A stretch of DNA of 64,000 nt, taken from positions 92,979 through 156,978 of the forward strand of contig JAJEFJ010000011.1 in NCBI GenBank assembly GCA_022820485.1. The letters run 5' to 3'. The position numbers were made by a program, and so were the translations under genes. Shown here piece by piece: positions 36,298 to 44,716 of this stretch (positions within the stretch are counted from its first letter, which is position 1; each line of letters opens with the position of its first letter). The DNA comes from Candidatus Latescibacterota bacterium. Its GTDB lineage: Bacteria > Latescibacterota > UBA2968 > UBA8231. The notes under the pieces were generated by a model. The model was not told where the DNA came from and searched no databases. It saw nothing but the letters and a program-made list of their open reading frames with translations.

Positions 36298-38121
36298 ATG
36301 GCCACTTACATCCTCGGCATTTCCGCGTTCTACCACGATAGCGCGGCCTGTTTGGTGCGCGACGGCCAGATCGTCGCCGCGGCGCAGGAGGAGCGATTCA
36401 CGCGCGTTAAACACGATCCGGATTTTCCCGCTCGCGCCGTCGAATACTGCCTAGGGGAGGGCGGTATTGAGGCCAAAGATCTGCACTGCGTGGGGTTTTA
36501 CGACAAGCCCTTGCTGACCTTTGAACGCCTGCTAGAGACGCATTTAGGCACGGCACCGCTGGGTCTCCGCCTCTACTGGAAGAGCATGCGGGTATGGCTG
36601 GAGAAGAAGCTGTGGATCCCGCAGTTAATCCAAGAGCAGCTAGGCTGCGATGTACCGGTGCTGTTCAGCGACCACCACGAGTCGCACGCTGCGTCGGCCT
36701 TCTATCCGTCGCCGTATCGCGAAGCGGCGATCGCGACCTTAGACGGGGTCGGCGAGTGGACCACTACCAGCTATGGCTACGGCCGAGATGCCGAAATTCA
36801 CACGCTGGCCGACATCAAGTTTCCCCACTCGCTGGGTTTGTTCTATTCGGCTTTTACCTATTTTACAGGCTTCAAGGTCAACTCTGGCGAGTACAAGCTG
36901 ATGGGGCTGGCCCCTTATGGCGAGCCGAAATACGTCGATCTAATGCTCAACGAGATAATCGACCTGAAGGACGACGGCTCCTTCAAGCTCAACACTCGGT
37001 ATTTCAACTACCTATCCGGCCTGACGATGACCAGTCGGGCCATGGACAAGCTCTTTGGGGGAGCGCCGCGGCGGCCAGAGACGCCGCTGACTCAGCGCGA
37101 GATGGATATTGCGCGCTCCTGTCAGGTCGTCACCGAAGAAGTCATGTTGCGCATTGCCCGCACAGTGCATCGAGAAACCAAGCTCAAAAACTTGTGCATG
37201 GCCGGTGGCGTGGCCCTCAATTGCGTCGGCAACGGCCGCATCTTGCGCGAAGGGCCTTTTGAAAACATCTGGATCCAGCCGGCGGCGGGCGATGCCGGCG
37301 GGGCCTTGGGCGTCGCGCTGGCGCTGTGGTATAACCACTTGGGCCACGAGCGGACGGCAGACGGCGAAAACGACGCGATGAGGGGGGCGCTGTTAGGGCC
37401 TGAGTACGGGGATGAAGAGATCTACCAGTGCATTGAGGAGCAAGCGGGAGTGGCGCACAAACTCGCCGAGGACGAGTTGCCGGTGCGCGTGGCCGAGCTG
37501 TTGGCCGCAGGCAAGGTGGTCGGCTTTTTTCAGGGGCGGATGGAATTTGGGCCGCGTGCGCTCGGCGCCCGGTCGATTTTAGGCGACCCACGTTCCACCC
37601 AGATGCAGTCGGTGATGAACCTCAAGATCAAGTTCCGCGAGAGCTTTCGCCCCTTTGCTCCGACAATCCTGCGCGAATGCGTGCACGAGTTCTTTGAGCT
37701 GGATGCCGACTCGCCCTACATGCTGCAAGTGGCCCCAGTTAAAGCGGAACGGCAGATCCCCATGAGCGAGGACCAGCAGCGGCTGTTCGGCATCGACAAG
37801 CTAAACGTGCCACGCTCGGATATGCCGGCCGTCACCCACGTCGATTACTCGGCGCGAGTGCAGACGCTGCGCCGACAAGATCACCCGCGCTACTACGACG
37901 CGATTCGCGCCTTTCAGAGCCTGACCGGCTATCCAGTGGTGGTCAACACGTCCTTCAACGTGCGCGGCGAACCCATCGTCCAAAGCCCAGAAGATGCCTA
38001 TCGCTGCTTCATGCGGACCGAGATGGATTTTTTGGTCATAGGCTCTTATATCTTGGACAAGAAAGACCAGCCGCAGTGGCAAGAAGAGTTAGATTGGCAA
38101 GAGGAGTTCGAGCTTGACTGA
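36298..38121 (+). CDS. NodU/CmcH-type carbamoyltransferase
   Basis: This 607-residue enzyme belongs to the family that transfers a carbamoyl group from carbamoyl phosphate to hydroxyl groups (NodU, CmcH, TobZ, SxtI). The N-terminal Kae1-like domain shows FYHDSAACLV (11-20) and the metal-binding DHHESHAASAF (125-135). The C-terminal YrdC-like domain has GRMEFGPRALGARSILGDPR and VNTSFNVRGEPIVQSPEDA. The substrate may be a sugar of surface polysaccharide or a secondary metabolite. The next gene is an SxtJ-like membrane protein, its usual genomic neighbour. Other biosynthetic genes are absent, so a housekeeping envelope-sugar role seems more likely than antibiotic synthesis. Confidence 0.92.
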   Translation: MATYILGISAFYHDSAACLVRDGQIVAAAQEERFTRVKHDPDFPARAVEYCLGEGGIEAKDLHCVGFYDKPLLTFERLLETHLGTAPLGLRLYWKSMRVWLEKKLWIPQLIQEQLGCDVPVLFSDHHESHAASAFYPSPYREAAIATLDGVGEWTTTSYGYGRDAEIHTLADIKFPHSLGLFYSAFTYFTGFKVNSGEYKLMGLAPYGEPKYVDLMLNEIIDLKDDGSFKLNTRYFNYLSGLTMTSRAMDKLFGGAPRRPETPLTQREMDIARSCQVVTEEVMLRIARTVHRETKLKNLCMAGGVALNCVGNGRILREGPFENIWIQPAAGDAGGALGVALALWYNHLGHERTADGENDAMRGALLGPEYGDEEIYQCIEEQAGVAHKLAEDELPVRVAELLAAGKVVGFFQGRMEFGPRALGARSILGDPRSTQMQSVMNLKIKFRESFRPFAPTILRECVHEFFELDADSPYMLQVAPVKAERQIPMSEDQQRLFGIDKLNVPRSDMPAVTHVDYSARVQTLRRQDHPRYYDAIRAFQSLTGYPVVVNTSFNVRGEPIVQSPEDAYRCFMRTEMDFLVIGSYILDKKDQPQWQEELDWQEEFELD

Positions 38122-38539
38122 GGTCAAAAGCTACTGGGGGGTTGCGGTGCCCACACGCGGCGATTTGCGCCGCTTCGGAATCGTGCTGGCGGCGTTGCTG
38201 GCGCTGATAGGCTGCTACCTGTGGTACCGAGATGCCATCGGCGCGAGGCAATTGGTATTCGCGGCCTCGCTGGTATTACTCGGGGTCGGATTGGCGCTCC
38301 CCGTGGCGCTGAAGCCGGTTTACTTTCCCTACATGTGGCTGGCGAGAATCGTGGCCTTTGTCAATATCCACCTGCTCTTGGGACTGGTTTTCTACACGCT
38401 TTTTACGCTGATCGGCCTTGGCATGCGCCTTTTAGGGCGCGACCCGCTCGACCGCAAAATCGCGCCCGACGAAGAAAGTTACTGGCAGCGTCGAGCTCCT
38501 TCTCTGTTTCCTCGCGACCATTATCGCAAGCGCTTCTGA
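38114..38539 (+). CDS. SxtJ-like small membrane protein
   Basis: The 141-residue protein starts at TTG 38114 and overlaps the carbamoyltransferase by 8 nt. It has three hydrophobic segments (FGIVLAALLALIGCYLWY, LVFAASLVLLGVGLAL, IVAFVNIHLLLGLVFYTLFTLIGLGMRLL), then the soluble tail GRDPLDRKIAPDEESYWQRR. This matches the SxtJ family that accompanies NodU-type carbamoyltransferases. The biochemical role of the family is not established; membrane recruitment of the carbamoyltransferase or its substrate is plausible. The third small member often seen (DUF5989) is not in the 79-nt gap that follows. Confidence 0.82.
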   Translation: MTEVKSYWGVAVPTRGDLRRFGIVLAALLALIGCYLWYRDAIGARQLVFAASLVLLGVGLALPVALKPVYFPYMWLARIVAFVNIHLLLGLVFYTLFTLIGLGMRLLGRDPLDRKIAPDEESYWQRRAPSLFPRDHYRKRF

Positions 38540-38553
38540 AGTGCCGCTAAGCC

Positions 38554-38582
38554 TTGCTCTTGTTTTGGGCAGCCGTTATATT
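38554..38582 (+). promoter_or_regulatory. Candidate promoter for tadA
   Basis: TTGCTC (38554-38559) and TATATT (38577-38582) are separated by 17 nt in the short gap after the SxtJ-like gene. The -10 is one base from consensus and the -35 matches four of six. Confidence 0.45.
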
Positions 38583-38592
38583 TACACCGCTT

Positions 38593-38616
38593 AGGAGGCC
38601 CCTTAAAAACGGCCTC
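38593..38616 (+). promoter_or_regulatory. Hairpin enclosing the Shine-Dalgarno sequence before tadA
   Basis: GAGGCC (38595-38600) can pair with GGCCTC (38611-38616), and the only strong ribosome-binding site (AGGAGG, 38593-38598) lies in its 5' arm. The site is 20 nt from ATG 38619 when unpaired. The helix could mask the site or bring it nearer to the start. Six pairs with a 10-nt loop could still be chance. Confidence 0.35.
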
Positions 38617-38618
38617 AA

Positions 38619-39104
38619 ATGAAATCTACGGAAGAACTTAGCTCATTCGCCGATGATGATCATTGGATGCGCGAAGCCTTGCGCGAGGCCGAGTGCGCCG
38701 GCCGTCGCGGCGAGGTCCCCGTCGGTGCTGTCGTCGTCGGAGCAGGGCGGGTTTTGGGCCGGGCCGGCAACGCCATTGAAGCGGCGCAGGATCCCACGGC
38801 CCACGCAGAAATGCTGGCCTTGCGCCAAGCCGCAGCGGCACTGGGGACGCGGCGCCTGTTGGCAACGACGCTCTACGTCACTTTGGAACCTTGCGCTATG
38901 TGCGCTGGAGCTGCGGTCTTGGCCCGAGTGCCGCGGCTGGTCTTTGGGGCCGCCGATCCTAAATCCGGTGCTTGCGGCTCGTTGCGCAACATTGCGGAGG
39001 ATCCCCGGCTCAATCATCGCTGTCAGGTCCGCGGCGGAGTGCTAGAGCGAGAATGTGCCGAGCTGCTCAAGGGTTTTTTTGCGGCCCTGCGAGCAGCCAA
39101 GTAG
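38619..39104 (+). CDS. tadA: tRNA(Arg) adenosine-34 deaminase TadA
   Basis: The 161-residue zinc deaminase converts A34 of tRNA-Arg(ACG) to inosine. The zinc and proton-relay motifs are HAE at 62-64 and PCAMC at 91-95. The segment DDHWMREALREAECAGRRGEVPVGAVVV is typical of the N-terminus. The length is normal. It is followed after 5 nt by tRNA genes. The weakly placed Shine-Dalgarno leaves open a slightly later start at an internal Met (residue 17), but the first helix would then be lost. Confidence 0.93.
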   Translation: MKSTEELSSFADDDHWMREALREAECAGRRGEVPVGAVVVGAGRVLGRAGNAIEAAQDPTAHAEMLALRQAAAALGTRRLLATTLYVTLEPCAMCAGAAVLARVPRLVFGAADPKSGACGSLRNIAEDPRLNHRCQVRGGVLERECAELLKGFFAALRAAK

Positions 39105-39109
39105 ATTGA

Positions 39110-39199
<90 letters not shown>

Positions 39200-39219
39200 T
39201 TTAAATCCAATGCTTTTGC

Positions 39220-39310
39220 GGAGAGATGACCGAGTGGCCGAAGGTGCACGACTGGAAATCGTGTGTAGGGCAACCCCCTACCGTGGGTTCGAATCCCACT
39301 CTCTCCGCCA
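39220..39310 (+). tRNA. tRNA-Ser (anticodon GGA)
   Basis: The acceptor stem GGAGAGA (39220-39226) pairs with TCTCTCC (39300-39306), followed by G and an encoded CCA. The anticodon loop CTGGAAA gives GGA, reading UCC and UCU. A long variable arm is present. The acceptor and T-arm sequences are nearly identical to the neighbouring tRNA-Ser, suggesting duplication. Confidence 0.95.
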
Positions 39311-39324
39311 TAATTGATCCGGAC

Positions 39325-39400
39325 GGGGCAGTAGCTCAGCTGGGAGAGCGCCAGGTTCGCAATCTGGAGGTCGTGGGTTCGATCCCCATCTGCTCCACCA
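39325..39400 (+). tRNA. tRNA-Ala (anticodon CGC)
   Basis: The acceptor stem GGGGCAG pairs with CTGCTCC and includes the G3-U70 wobble that defines tRNA-Ala. Discriminator A and an encoded CCA follow. The anticodon loop TTCGCAA gives CGC, reading GCG. The 76-nt length, D-arm AGCTCAGCTGGGAGAGC and T-arm are regular. Confidence 0.95.
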
Positions 39401-39439
39401 TACTTTTCGGATACCCGCTGGTGAAATGCAGTGTTGTAG

Positions 39440-39708
39440 GTCGTGCTAGATGGGGAGATAGCGGTGCCCTGTACCCGCAATCCGCTATAGCGGGATTGAA
39501 TTCCCATCCAGAGGTCTTCGCACCTCTTGTTCGACCGGAGCAAAGTGGCGCTGAAAGCCGGATTCTGCGCAATCAAGAGCTTCTGAACCCCGTCAGGACC
39601 GGAAGGTAGCAGCGGTAGGAATGTCTCTTGGTGTGCCGCAGAGTTGTCCGGTTGGAGCTAACTGGCTCTGGGCAGACCTGGGGGCGGGATCGAAGATGGG
39701 TGCACGGC
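39440..39708 (+). ncRNA. ffs: Large bacterial SRP RNA (with Alu domain)
   Basis: This RNA is the scaffold of the signal recognition particle. The domain IV core GTCAGGACCGGAAGGTAGCA (39592-39611), with the GGAA tetraloop, binds Ffh. The 5' region GTGCTAGATGGGGAGATAGC and the Alu-type loops closely resemble the 6S-like scRNA of Bacillus subtilis rather than the short 4.5S RNA of E. coli. The ends GTCGTGC (39440-39446) and GCACGGC (39702-39708) pair fully, giving a length near 269 nt. A T-rich run follows at 39710-39728 and probably ends transcription. Precise ends are inferred from the closing helix. Confidence 0.92.
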
Positions 39709-39759
39709 CTTTTAATTTTTTATTTATTCCCTTCAGCTTGGCTGTGTCGAGCAACGCAA

Positions 39760-41430
39760 ATGGCCTATCAGGTAACAGCGCGCAAGTGGCGTCCGCGCCA
39801 ATTCGACGAAGTTGTCGGGCAGGAGCATATCACTGCGACCTTAAAGAGTGCCGTCCATTCCGGGCGCATCGCGCAGTGCTATCTTTTTTGCGGCCCTCGC
39901 GGCGTGGGCAAGACCACGACCGCGCGCATTCTCGCCAAGGTCCTCAACTGTACCGACCTCCGCGACGGCAACCCCTGCGAGGTGTGCGATTCCTGCCAGA
40001 GCATCGCCGCTTCCACCAGCATGAACGTGCTGGAGATCGACGGGGCTTCCAACAACAGCGTCGATGACGTCCGCGAGTTGCGCGAGGTCGTGCGCTATGC
40101 CGCTACCGCGGGCGTCTATAAGATCTACATCATCGACGAAGTTCACATGCTTTCGACCGCGGCGTTCAATGCGCTGTTGAAGACGCTGGAGGAGCCGCCG
40201 GAGCACGTGGTCTTCATCTTCGCCACCACGGAAGTGCAGTCGGTTCCCGACACCATTCTCTCGCGTTGTCAGCGCTTCAATTTTCGTCGCATCTCCGCCG
40301 GTCAGATCGCCGCTCATCTGGGCATCATTGCCCAAGCCGAGGGCATCGCGGTCGAAGAGGGGGCGCTCCATCTGTTGGCTAGCCGCGCGGATGGTGCCTT
40401 GCGCGACGCTGAAAGCCTATTCGATCAAGTGGTCTCATTGGGTGCAGAGGTGTCGCAGCAAGCCGTGGTGCAGGTGTTAGGTCTCGTCGATCGCGGCCTC
40501 TACTTTGAATTGCTCGACGCCATGCGCGAAGCGGCCCCCGCACGGGTTTTGGATGTCGTCGCCCAAGCCGTTGACGAAGGGGCCGATATTGAGGAGTTCG
40601 TCTATGGCCTAGTCGAGCTTTTGCGCCACCTGCTCTTCGCCAAGACACAAGGAAGAGCCGACGAGCTAGATATGGCCGAAGACGCCCGCCGCCGCTGTGG
40701 TGAGCTTGCGGAAGCCATGGCGGTTGAAGATCTGCTGCGCATGATGCAGTCGCTGTTGGATTTAGAAGCGGATCTAAAGCGTTCGCTACAGCCGCGCTTC
40801 CGCCTAGAAATCGCCTTGGTGCATCTGGCGCTGATGGGCCGGTCTGTCGATGTGGGCGAACTGCTGCGTCGCTTGCAGTCGCTTGAAGGCGCTGCGCCGC
40901 GCCCGGCTGCGCCCCTGCGTCCAAGTGGTCGCAGCGAATCGACTCCGCCTCCGCTGCCAAGTGGTGGGAGCGAACCGGTCGCGTCGCCACCCCCGAGCAA
41001 TCGCAACAAACAGACTGCACCTCCTCCCCCGGCCCAGCAACAAGTCGCTGCCCCGGCTGAGTCAAGCAATGCCGATAGTGCTGCCGAACCGAGCTTTGAT
41101 CAGGTGAGCGCTAATTGGACTGAGCTAGTTAATGCCGTGGGTACTACCAAGCGGTCGCTGGCCTCTTTTCTCAATGGGGCGACCTTAGACGGTCTAGAAG
41201 GCCATGTACTCAAGCTGAGCTTTGATGCCGCCCAGCGCTTTGCCATGACCCAAGTGCTCAAAGAGCGAAAAATCATAGAAGAGATGGCCGAGGCGAAATA
41301 CGGGTGGCGGCTGCGCTTGGATGTCGTCGCAAAGAAAGGAGAACAACCGACCCCACAGGCGGCAAGCCAGCCAGAATCCGACCCCACCCTCCGTTCGGTG
41401 CTCGACGCTTTTGACGGCGAGTTGGTCTGA
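39760..41430 (+). CDS. dnaX: DNA polymerase III gamma/tau subunit DnaX
   Basis: The 556-residue clamp-loader ATPase starts at ATG 39760 (MAYQVTARKWRPRQFDEVVGQ); an upstream in-frame start at 39628 lies inside the SRP RNA. Motifs are Walker A GPRGVGKT (45-52), zinc cysteines C64, C73, C76 and C79, Walker B IYIIDEVHML, and SRC in TILSRCQRFNF. After residue ~385 comes a Pro/Ser-rich linker, then a C-terminal helical domain (FDQVSANWTELVNAVGTTKRSLASFL) typical of tau. No ribosomal-frameshift slippery run is obvious, so gamma, if made, would need another route. recR follows after 8 nt, without the ybaB gene that usually lies between them. Confidence 0.96.
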   Translation: MAYQVTARKWRPRQFDEVVGQEHITATLKSAVHSGRIAQCYLFCGPRGVGKTTTARILAKVLNCTDLRDGNPCEVCDSCQSIAASTSMNVLEIDGASNNSVDDVRELREVVRYAATAGVYKIYIIDEVHMLSTAAFNALLKTLEEPPEHVVFIFATTEVQSVPDTILSRCQRFNFRRISAGQIAAHLGIIAQAEGIAVEEGALHLLASRADGALRDAESLFDQVVSLGAEVSQQAVVQVLGLVDRGLYFELLDAMREAAPARVLDVVAQAVDEGADIEEFVYGLVELLRHLLFAKTQGRADELDMAEDARRRCGELAEAMAVEDLLRMMQSLLDLEADLKRSLQPRFRLEIALVHLALMGRSVDVGELLRRLQSLEGAAPRPAAPLRPSGRSESTPPPLPSGGSEPVASPPPSNRNKQTAPPPPAQQQVAAPAESSNADSAAEPSFDQVSANWTELVNAVGTTKRSLASFLNGATLDGLEGHVLKLSFDAAQRFAMTQVLKERKIIEEMAEAKYGWRLRLDVVAKKGEQPTPQAASQPESDPTLRSVLDAFDGELV

Positions 41431-41438
41431 GAAATCGC

Positions 41439-42035
41439 ATGGAACCGCTGGCCCTCGAAGACTTGATCGTCGCATTTGCCAAGCTGCCCGGTATCGGCCG
41501 CAAGACAGCGCAGCGTTTGGCGCTCTATGTGGTCAAGAGGCCGCGCGAGGAAGCCGAGCTGCTCGCCAAGGCACTCGTTGCCGCCAAAGACCAAATCGAA
41601 CACTGCGCCACCTGCTACAATTTCACCCAAAAGGGCGAGCCCCTATGCGAAGTCTGTCGAGACACCCGGCGCGACCAGCAGTTCATCTGCGTGGTAGCCG
41701 AAGCCAGCGACGTGTTGGCCTTTGAGATGAGTCAGTTTTACTCTGGCGCGTATCACGTGCTCGGCGGGGTGCTCTCTCCCCAGGACGGAGTGCTGCCCGA
41801 AGATTTGCACATCGACTCCTTGGTCGAACGCGTGCGCCAGCAGAGCGTACAGGAGGTAATGCTCGCGCTCAACGCCAACGCCGAGGGCGATGCCACCGCT
41901 CACTTCATCGCTCAGCAACTCATGCCGCGGACCAAGGTGTCGAGGCTGGCGCGCGGCCTGCCGGTGGGCGCGGATTTGGACTTGGCCGACAGCGTTACTC
42001 TTTCGTTGGCCTTTGCCGGTCGGTCTTCGCTGTGA
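41439..42035 (+). CDS. recR: Recombination mediator RecR
   Basis: The 198-residue protein helps load RecA at gaps with RecF and RecO. It has the helix-hairpin-helix LPGIGRKTAQRLALYVV (about 16-32), a four-cysteine zinc finger (CATCYNF, CEVC), and a Toprim domain with VVAEASDVLAFE and YHVLGGVLSPQDGV. The C-terminal strand VTRIARGLPVG-type motif appears as VSRLARGLPVG. The length is canonical. It is 8 nt after dnaX and 7 nt before pgsA. recO and recF are not in the window. Confidence 0.97.
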   Translation: MEPLALEDLIVAFAKLPGIGRKTAQRLALYVVKRPREEAELLAKALVAAKDQIEHCATCYNFTQKGEPLCEVCRDTRRDQQFICVVAEASDVLAFEMSQFYSGAYHVLGGVLSPQDGVLPEDLHIDSLVERVRQQSVQEVMLALNANAEGDATAHFIAQQLMPRTKVSRLARGLPVGADLDLADSVTLSLAFAGRSSL

Positions 42036-42042
42036 GGTAGAA

Positions 42043-42645
42043 ATGAATCGGCGCGATATTTTTAACTTGCCCAATGGACTGACCGCGCTCAGGATCGGTT
42101 TGACGCCGCTGTTTTTGCTGCTGCTGTTCACCGATACTTGGTATTTGAAAAGCCTTGCTTTCTTCGTCTTCAGCGCGGCCTCGCTGACCGATTTCTACGA
42201 TGGCAAACTAGCGCGCGCTGGCAACCAAGTAACGCCGCTGGGCCGCTTCTTGGATCCGTTGGCCGACAAGATATTGGTAACGTCGGCACTCATTGCCCTA
42301 GCGTTGAACAGAATGGTCAATTTTTGGCTGGTGTTGCCCATTGTCGGGCGCGACATCCTGATCACGGGCATGCGCCTCTACGGGATATACCGAGGCCGCC
42401 CGATGGTCACTTCGCGCTTGGCTAAGTGGAAGACCGCGGTCCAGCTTTTCACGGTTATCTTTATTCTCTTCGTCATTGGCCTTGAGGAGGCGATGGGGCG
42501 CTTTGCCGCAGGCCATCTTTTCTTTCTCGACGAGCAGCTAATCCAGCTTTTGGCCAATGCGCTGTTGGCGGGGGTGCTGTTGCTGACGCTGCTGTCGGGT
42601 TTTCACTACCTGTTCCGCGCGACCTCTTCCTACAAGGAACCTTGA
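42043..42645 (+). CDS. pgsA: CDP-diacylglycerol--glycerol-3-phosphate 3-phosphatidyltransferase
   Basis: The 200-residue integral membrane enzyme makes phosphatidylglycerol phosphate. The CDP-alcohol transferase signature D-x2-DG-x2-AR-x8-G-x3-D-x3-D is complete in DFYDGKLARAGNQVTPLGRF followed by LDPLADK. The N-terminus NLPNGLTALRIGLTPLFLLLLF and about five hydrophobic segments fit PgsA. The start is ATG 42043 behind GAGGTAG; the longer reading from 41890 lies within recR. The next gene, for the phosphatase PgpA, carries out the following step, so the pair makes phosphatidylglycerol. Confidence 0.94.
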   Translation: MNRRDIFNLPNGLTALRIGLTPLFLLLLFTDTWYLKSLAFFVFSAASLTDFYDGKLARAGNQVTPLGRFLDPLADKILVTSALIALALNRMVNFWLVLPIVGRDILITGMRLYGIYRGRPMVTSRLAKWKTAVQLFTVIFILFVIGLEEAMGRFAAGHLFFLDEQLIQLLANALLAGVLLLTLLSGFHYLFRATSSYKEP

Positions 42646-42671
42646 GCGCGGCGTAGAGGAACGCGTTTCTT

Positions 42672-43121
42672 CTGAATCGACTGATCGCCACGCTTTTTTT
42701 TGTCGGCTATGCCCCGTGGGCACCCGGTACGGCTGGTACCGCGTTCGTCGCCCTGTTATACTGGCTGTTTGTTCCCGCTTTGGGAGTGCTGGAATGGATC
42801 GGAGTGCTTTTAGTCGCCTCGGCCATAGGGGTGTACAGCGCGGGTAGGGCGGCCCCGGAATGGGGCGATGATCCCGGACAGGTCGTCATTGACGAGGGGG
42901 TGGGCTTTCTCTTTGCAGTAGCATTTTTGCCCCCAAGCGCTGGGACGGTTATCGCGGGTTTTTTCGTCTTCCGCGCCTTTGATATTGTCAAGCCGCCCCC
43001 AGCGCGGCAGCTAGAAGCCCTGTCCGGGGGGTGGGGCATTGTGGCCGACGACGTGGTCGCTGGTTTGTACAGCAACGCGGTCATTCGCTCGTCGTCCTAT
43101 TTGGTCGAGTGGATGGGCTAG
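42672..43121 (+). CDS. pgpA: Phosphatidylglycerophosphatase A, apparent CTG start
   Basis: PgpA removes phosphate from phosphatidylglycerol phosphate, directly after PgsA in the pathway. Family motifs are [12 protein letters not shown] at the N-terminus, [15 protein letters not shown] (metal-binding acidic residues) and [16 protein letters not shown]. Homology runs up to codon 42672, which is CTG. The in-frame stop at 42654 leaves only AGG AAC GCG TTT CTT before it, with no ATG, GTG or TTG. AGAGGA at 42655-42660 is a fitting ribosome-binding site for CTG. The first Met at 42780 would delete the conserved N-terminus. A sequencing error is the alternative. The product would be 149 residues, normal for the family. 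Confidence 0.85.
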   Translation: MNRLIATLFFVGYAPWAPGTAGTAFVALLYWLFVPALGVLEWIGVLLVASAIGVYSAGRAAPEWGDDPGQVVIDEGVGFLFAVAFLPPSAGTVIAGFFVFRAFDIVKPPPARQLEALSGGWGIVADDVVAGLYSNAVIRSSSYLVEWMG

Positions 43122-43153
43122 AACCGATACCACTTTTAATTAGGGAGATTTTC

Positions 43154-44227
43154 ATGGCGAAAGCGGCTAAAGCGAACGGACAAAGCGCCGACGGCAACAA
43201 GGCCAGAGCGCTGGAACTGGCGATGTCGCAGATTGAAAAGCAGTACGGCAAGGGATCGATTATGCGCCTCGGTGCCGAGGGTGGGGTGCAAGAGGTAGAG
43301 GCGATCTCTACCGGATCGCTGGCTGTAGATGCGGCGCTAGGCATCGGCGGCTTGCCCAAGGGGCGGATCGTCGAAATATCCGGTCCAGAGGGAGCGGGCA
43401 AGACCATGCTCTCGCTGCACGCCATCCGCGAGTCGCAAAAGCAAAACGGCACTGCGGCTTTTATCGACGCCGAACACGCCCTCGACGTCAGCTTTGCCCG
43501 GCGCATTGGCGTCGATGTAGAAAACCTAATCATATCGCAGCCGGATTCGGGCGAGCAGGCCCTTGAGATCGTCGATACCTTGGTGCGTAGCGGTGCCTTC
43601 GATATCATCGTGGTGGATTCGGTAGCCGCGCTGGTGCCGCAGGCCGAATTGGAAGGCGATATGGGCGATTCGCACATGGGGTTGCACGCACGGCTGATGT
43701 CCCAAGCTCTGCGCAAGTTGGCCGGTTCCATCAACCGCTCGAAAACGTGTCTGATTTTTCTTAATCAACTGCGAATGAAGATCGGCGTGATGTTTGGCAA
43801 CCCGGAGACCACTACTGGTGGACGCGCCCTGCCTTTCTATTCTTCGGTGCGCATCGACATCCGCCGCATCGCCCGCGTCAAAGACGGAGATCTCGATATC
43901 GGCAATCGCACTCGGGTCAAGGTCGTCAAAAACAAAGTAGCACCCCCCTTTCGCGAAGCCGAATTCGACCTGATCTTTCACGGCGACTCAATCGGCATAT
44001 CTTGGGAAGGCGACTTAATCGATATCGGCGTTGACAAGGGGCTTGTCGAAAAGAGCGGGGCATGGTTTTCCTACAACGGCGAGCGCTTGGGACAGGGGCG
44101 AGACAACGCACGCACCTTTCTGCGCGAAAATGCAACAGTGGCCGCGGAAATAGAACACAAGCTACGCGTCGAGTTGGGGCTTGAAGTTGCGGTGGGACAA
44201 AACGAGGCCAGCGACGCTGACGAATAA
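43154..44227 (+). CDS. recA: Recombinase RecA
   Basis: The 357-residue strand-exchange ATPase starts at ATG 43154 behind GGGAGA. Walker A is GPEGAGKT (77-84; most RecA proteins have GPESSGKT). The segments [35 protein letters not shown] (loop L1 side), INQLR-type [22 protein letters not shown] (loop L2) and [18 protein letters not shown] are all present. The C-terminus is acidic (NEASDADE), as usual. It binds single-stranded DNA and promotes LexA self-cleavage. No LexA-like box is visible in the 32-nt gap before it. recX follows immediately. Confidence 0.98.
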   Translation: MAKAAKANGQSADGNKARALELAMSQIEKQYGKGSIMRLGAEGGVQEVEAISTGSLAVDAALGIGGLPKGRIVEISGPEGAGKTMLSLHAIRESQKQNGTAAFIDAEHALDVSFARRIGVDVENLIISQPDSGEQALEIVDTLVRSGAFDIIVVDSVAALVPQAELEGDMGDSHMGLHARLMSQALRKLAGSINRSKTCLIFLNQLRMKIGVMFGNPETTTGGRALPFYSSVRIDIRRIARVKDGDLDIGNRTRVKVVKNKVAPPFREAEFDLIFHGDSIGISWEGDLIDIGVDKGLVEKSGAWFSYNGERLGQGRDNARTFLRENATVAAEIEHKLRVELGLEVAVGQNEASDADE

Positions 44228-44716
44228 GTGGACGATCAACTGCAAAAGGCCACGGACGCCGCCTATCGCTATCTCAGCTATCGGGCGCGGTCCGTAGCGG
44301 AGGTGCGCGACAAGCTAAGGGAGAAGGACTTTGCCGCCGAGGTCGTCGCTGAGGTCGTCGCCAACTTACAGCGCCAGCAGCTTCTCGACGACCGCGAGTT
44401 TGCTCGGCGCTGGGTCGAGGCGCGGTTGCCGCGGGCTTATGGTGCGCGCAAACTAGCCCAGGATCTCAGGCACAAAGGCGTGGCCGCTGGCATCGTTGAC
44501 GAGGTCCTCGCCGAGTACGCCTCAGTGTTCGATTCGAGTGAACGGGCGGTCGAATTGCTGAGCAAGCAGGCTTGGCGCTACCGGGGCTTGGCACCCGACA
44601 AGGCCAAGCGCCGGATGCTGGGCTTGTTGGCCCGGCGCGGTTGCGATGCGGAAATGGCCAGAGCAGCGGTCGAACAGGTATGGCAGGAGTTAGCTAATGA
44701 AGTCGAGGGAGATTAG
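44228..44716 (+). CDS. recX: RecA regulator RecX
   Basis: The 162-residue helical protein inhibits or modulates RecA filaments. Its repeats of three-helix bundles are visible: AYRYLSYRARSVAEVRDKLREKDF, QRQQLLDDREFARRWVEARLPRAYGARKLAQDLRHKGV, and a third unit to the end. The start is GTG 44228, directly after the recA TAA. The last 20 nt overlap alaS. Its position after recA matches most bacteria. Confidence 0.93.
   Translation: MDDQLQKATDAAYRYLSYRARSVAEVRDKLREKDFAAEVVAEVVANLQRQQLLDDREFARRWVEARLPRAYGARKLAQDLRHKGVAAGIVDEVLAEYASVFDSSERAVELLSKQAWRYRGLAPDKAKRRMLGLLARRGCDAEMARAAVEQVWQELANEVEGD

Noticed and set aside
36298..38539. Carbamoyltransferase and SxtJ pair as part of a saxitoxin-like or antibiotic cluster
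   Set aside because: No other biosynthetic genes flank the pair; the family is common in envelope polysaccharide modification.
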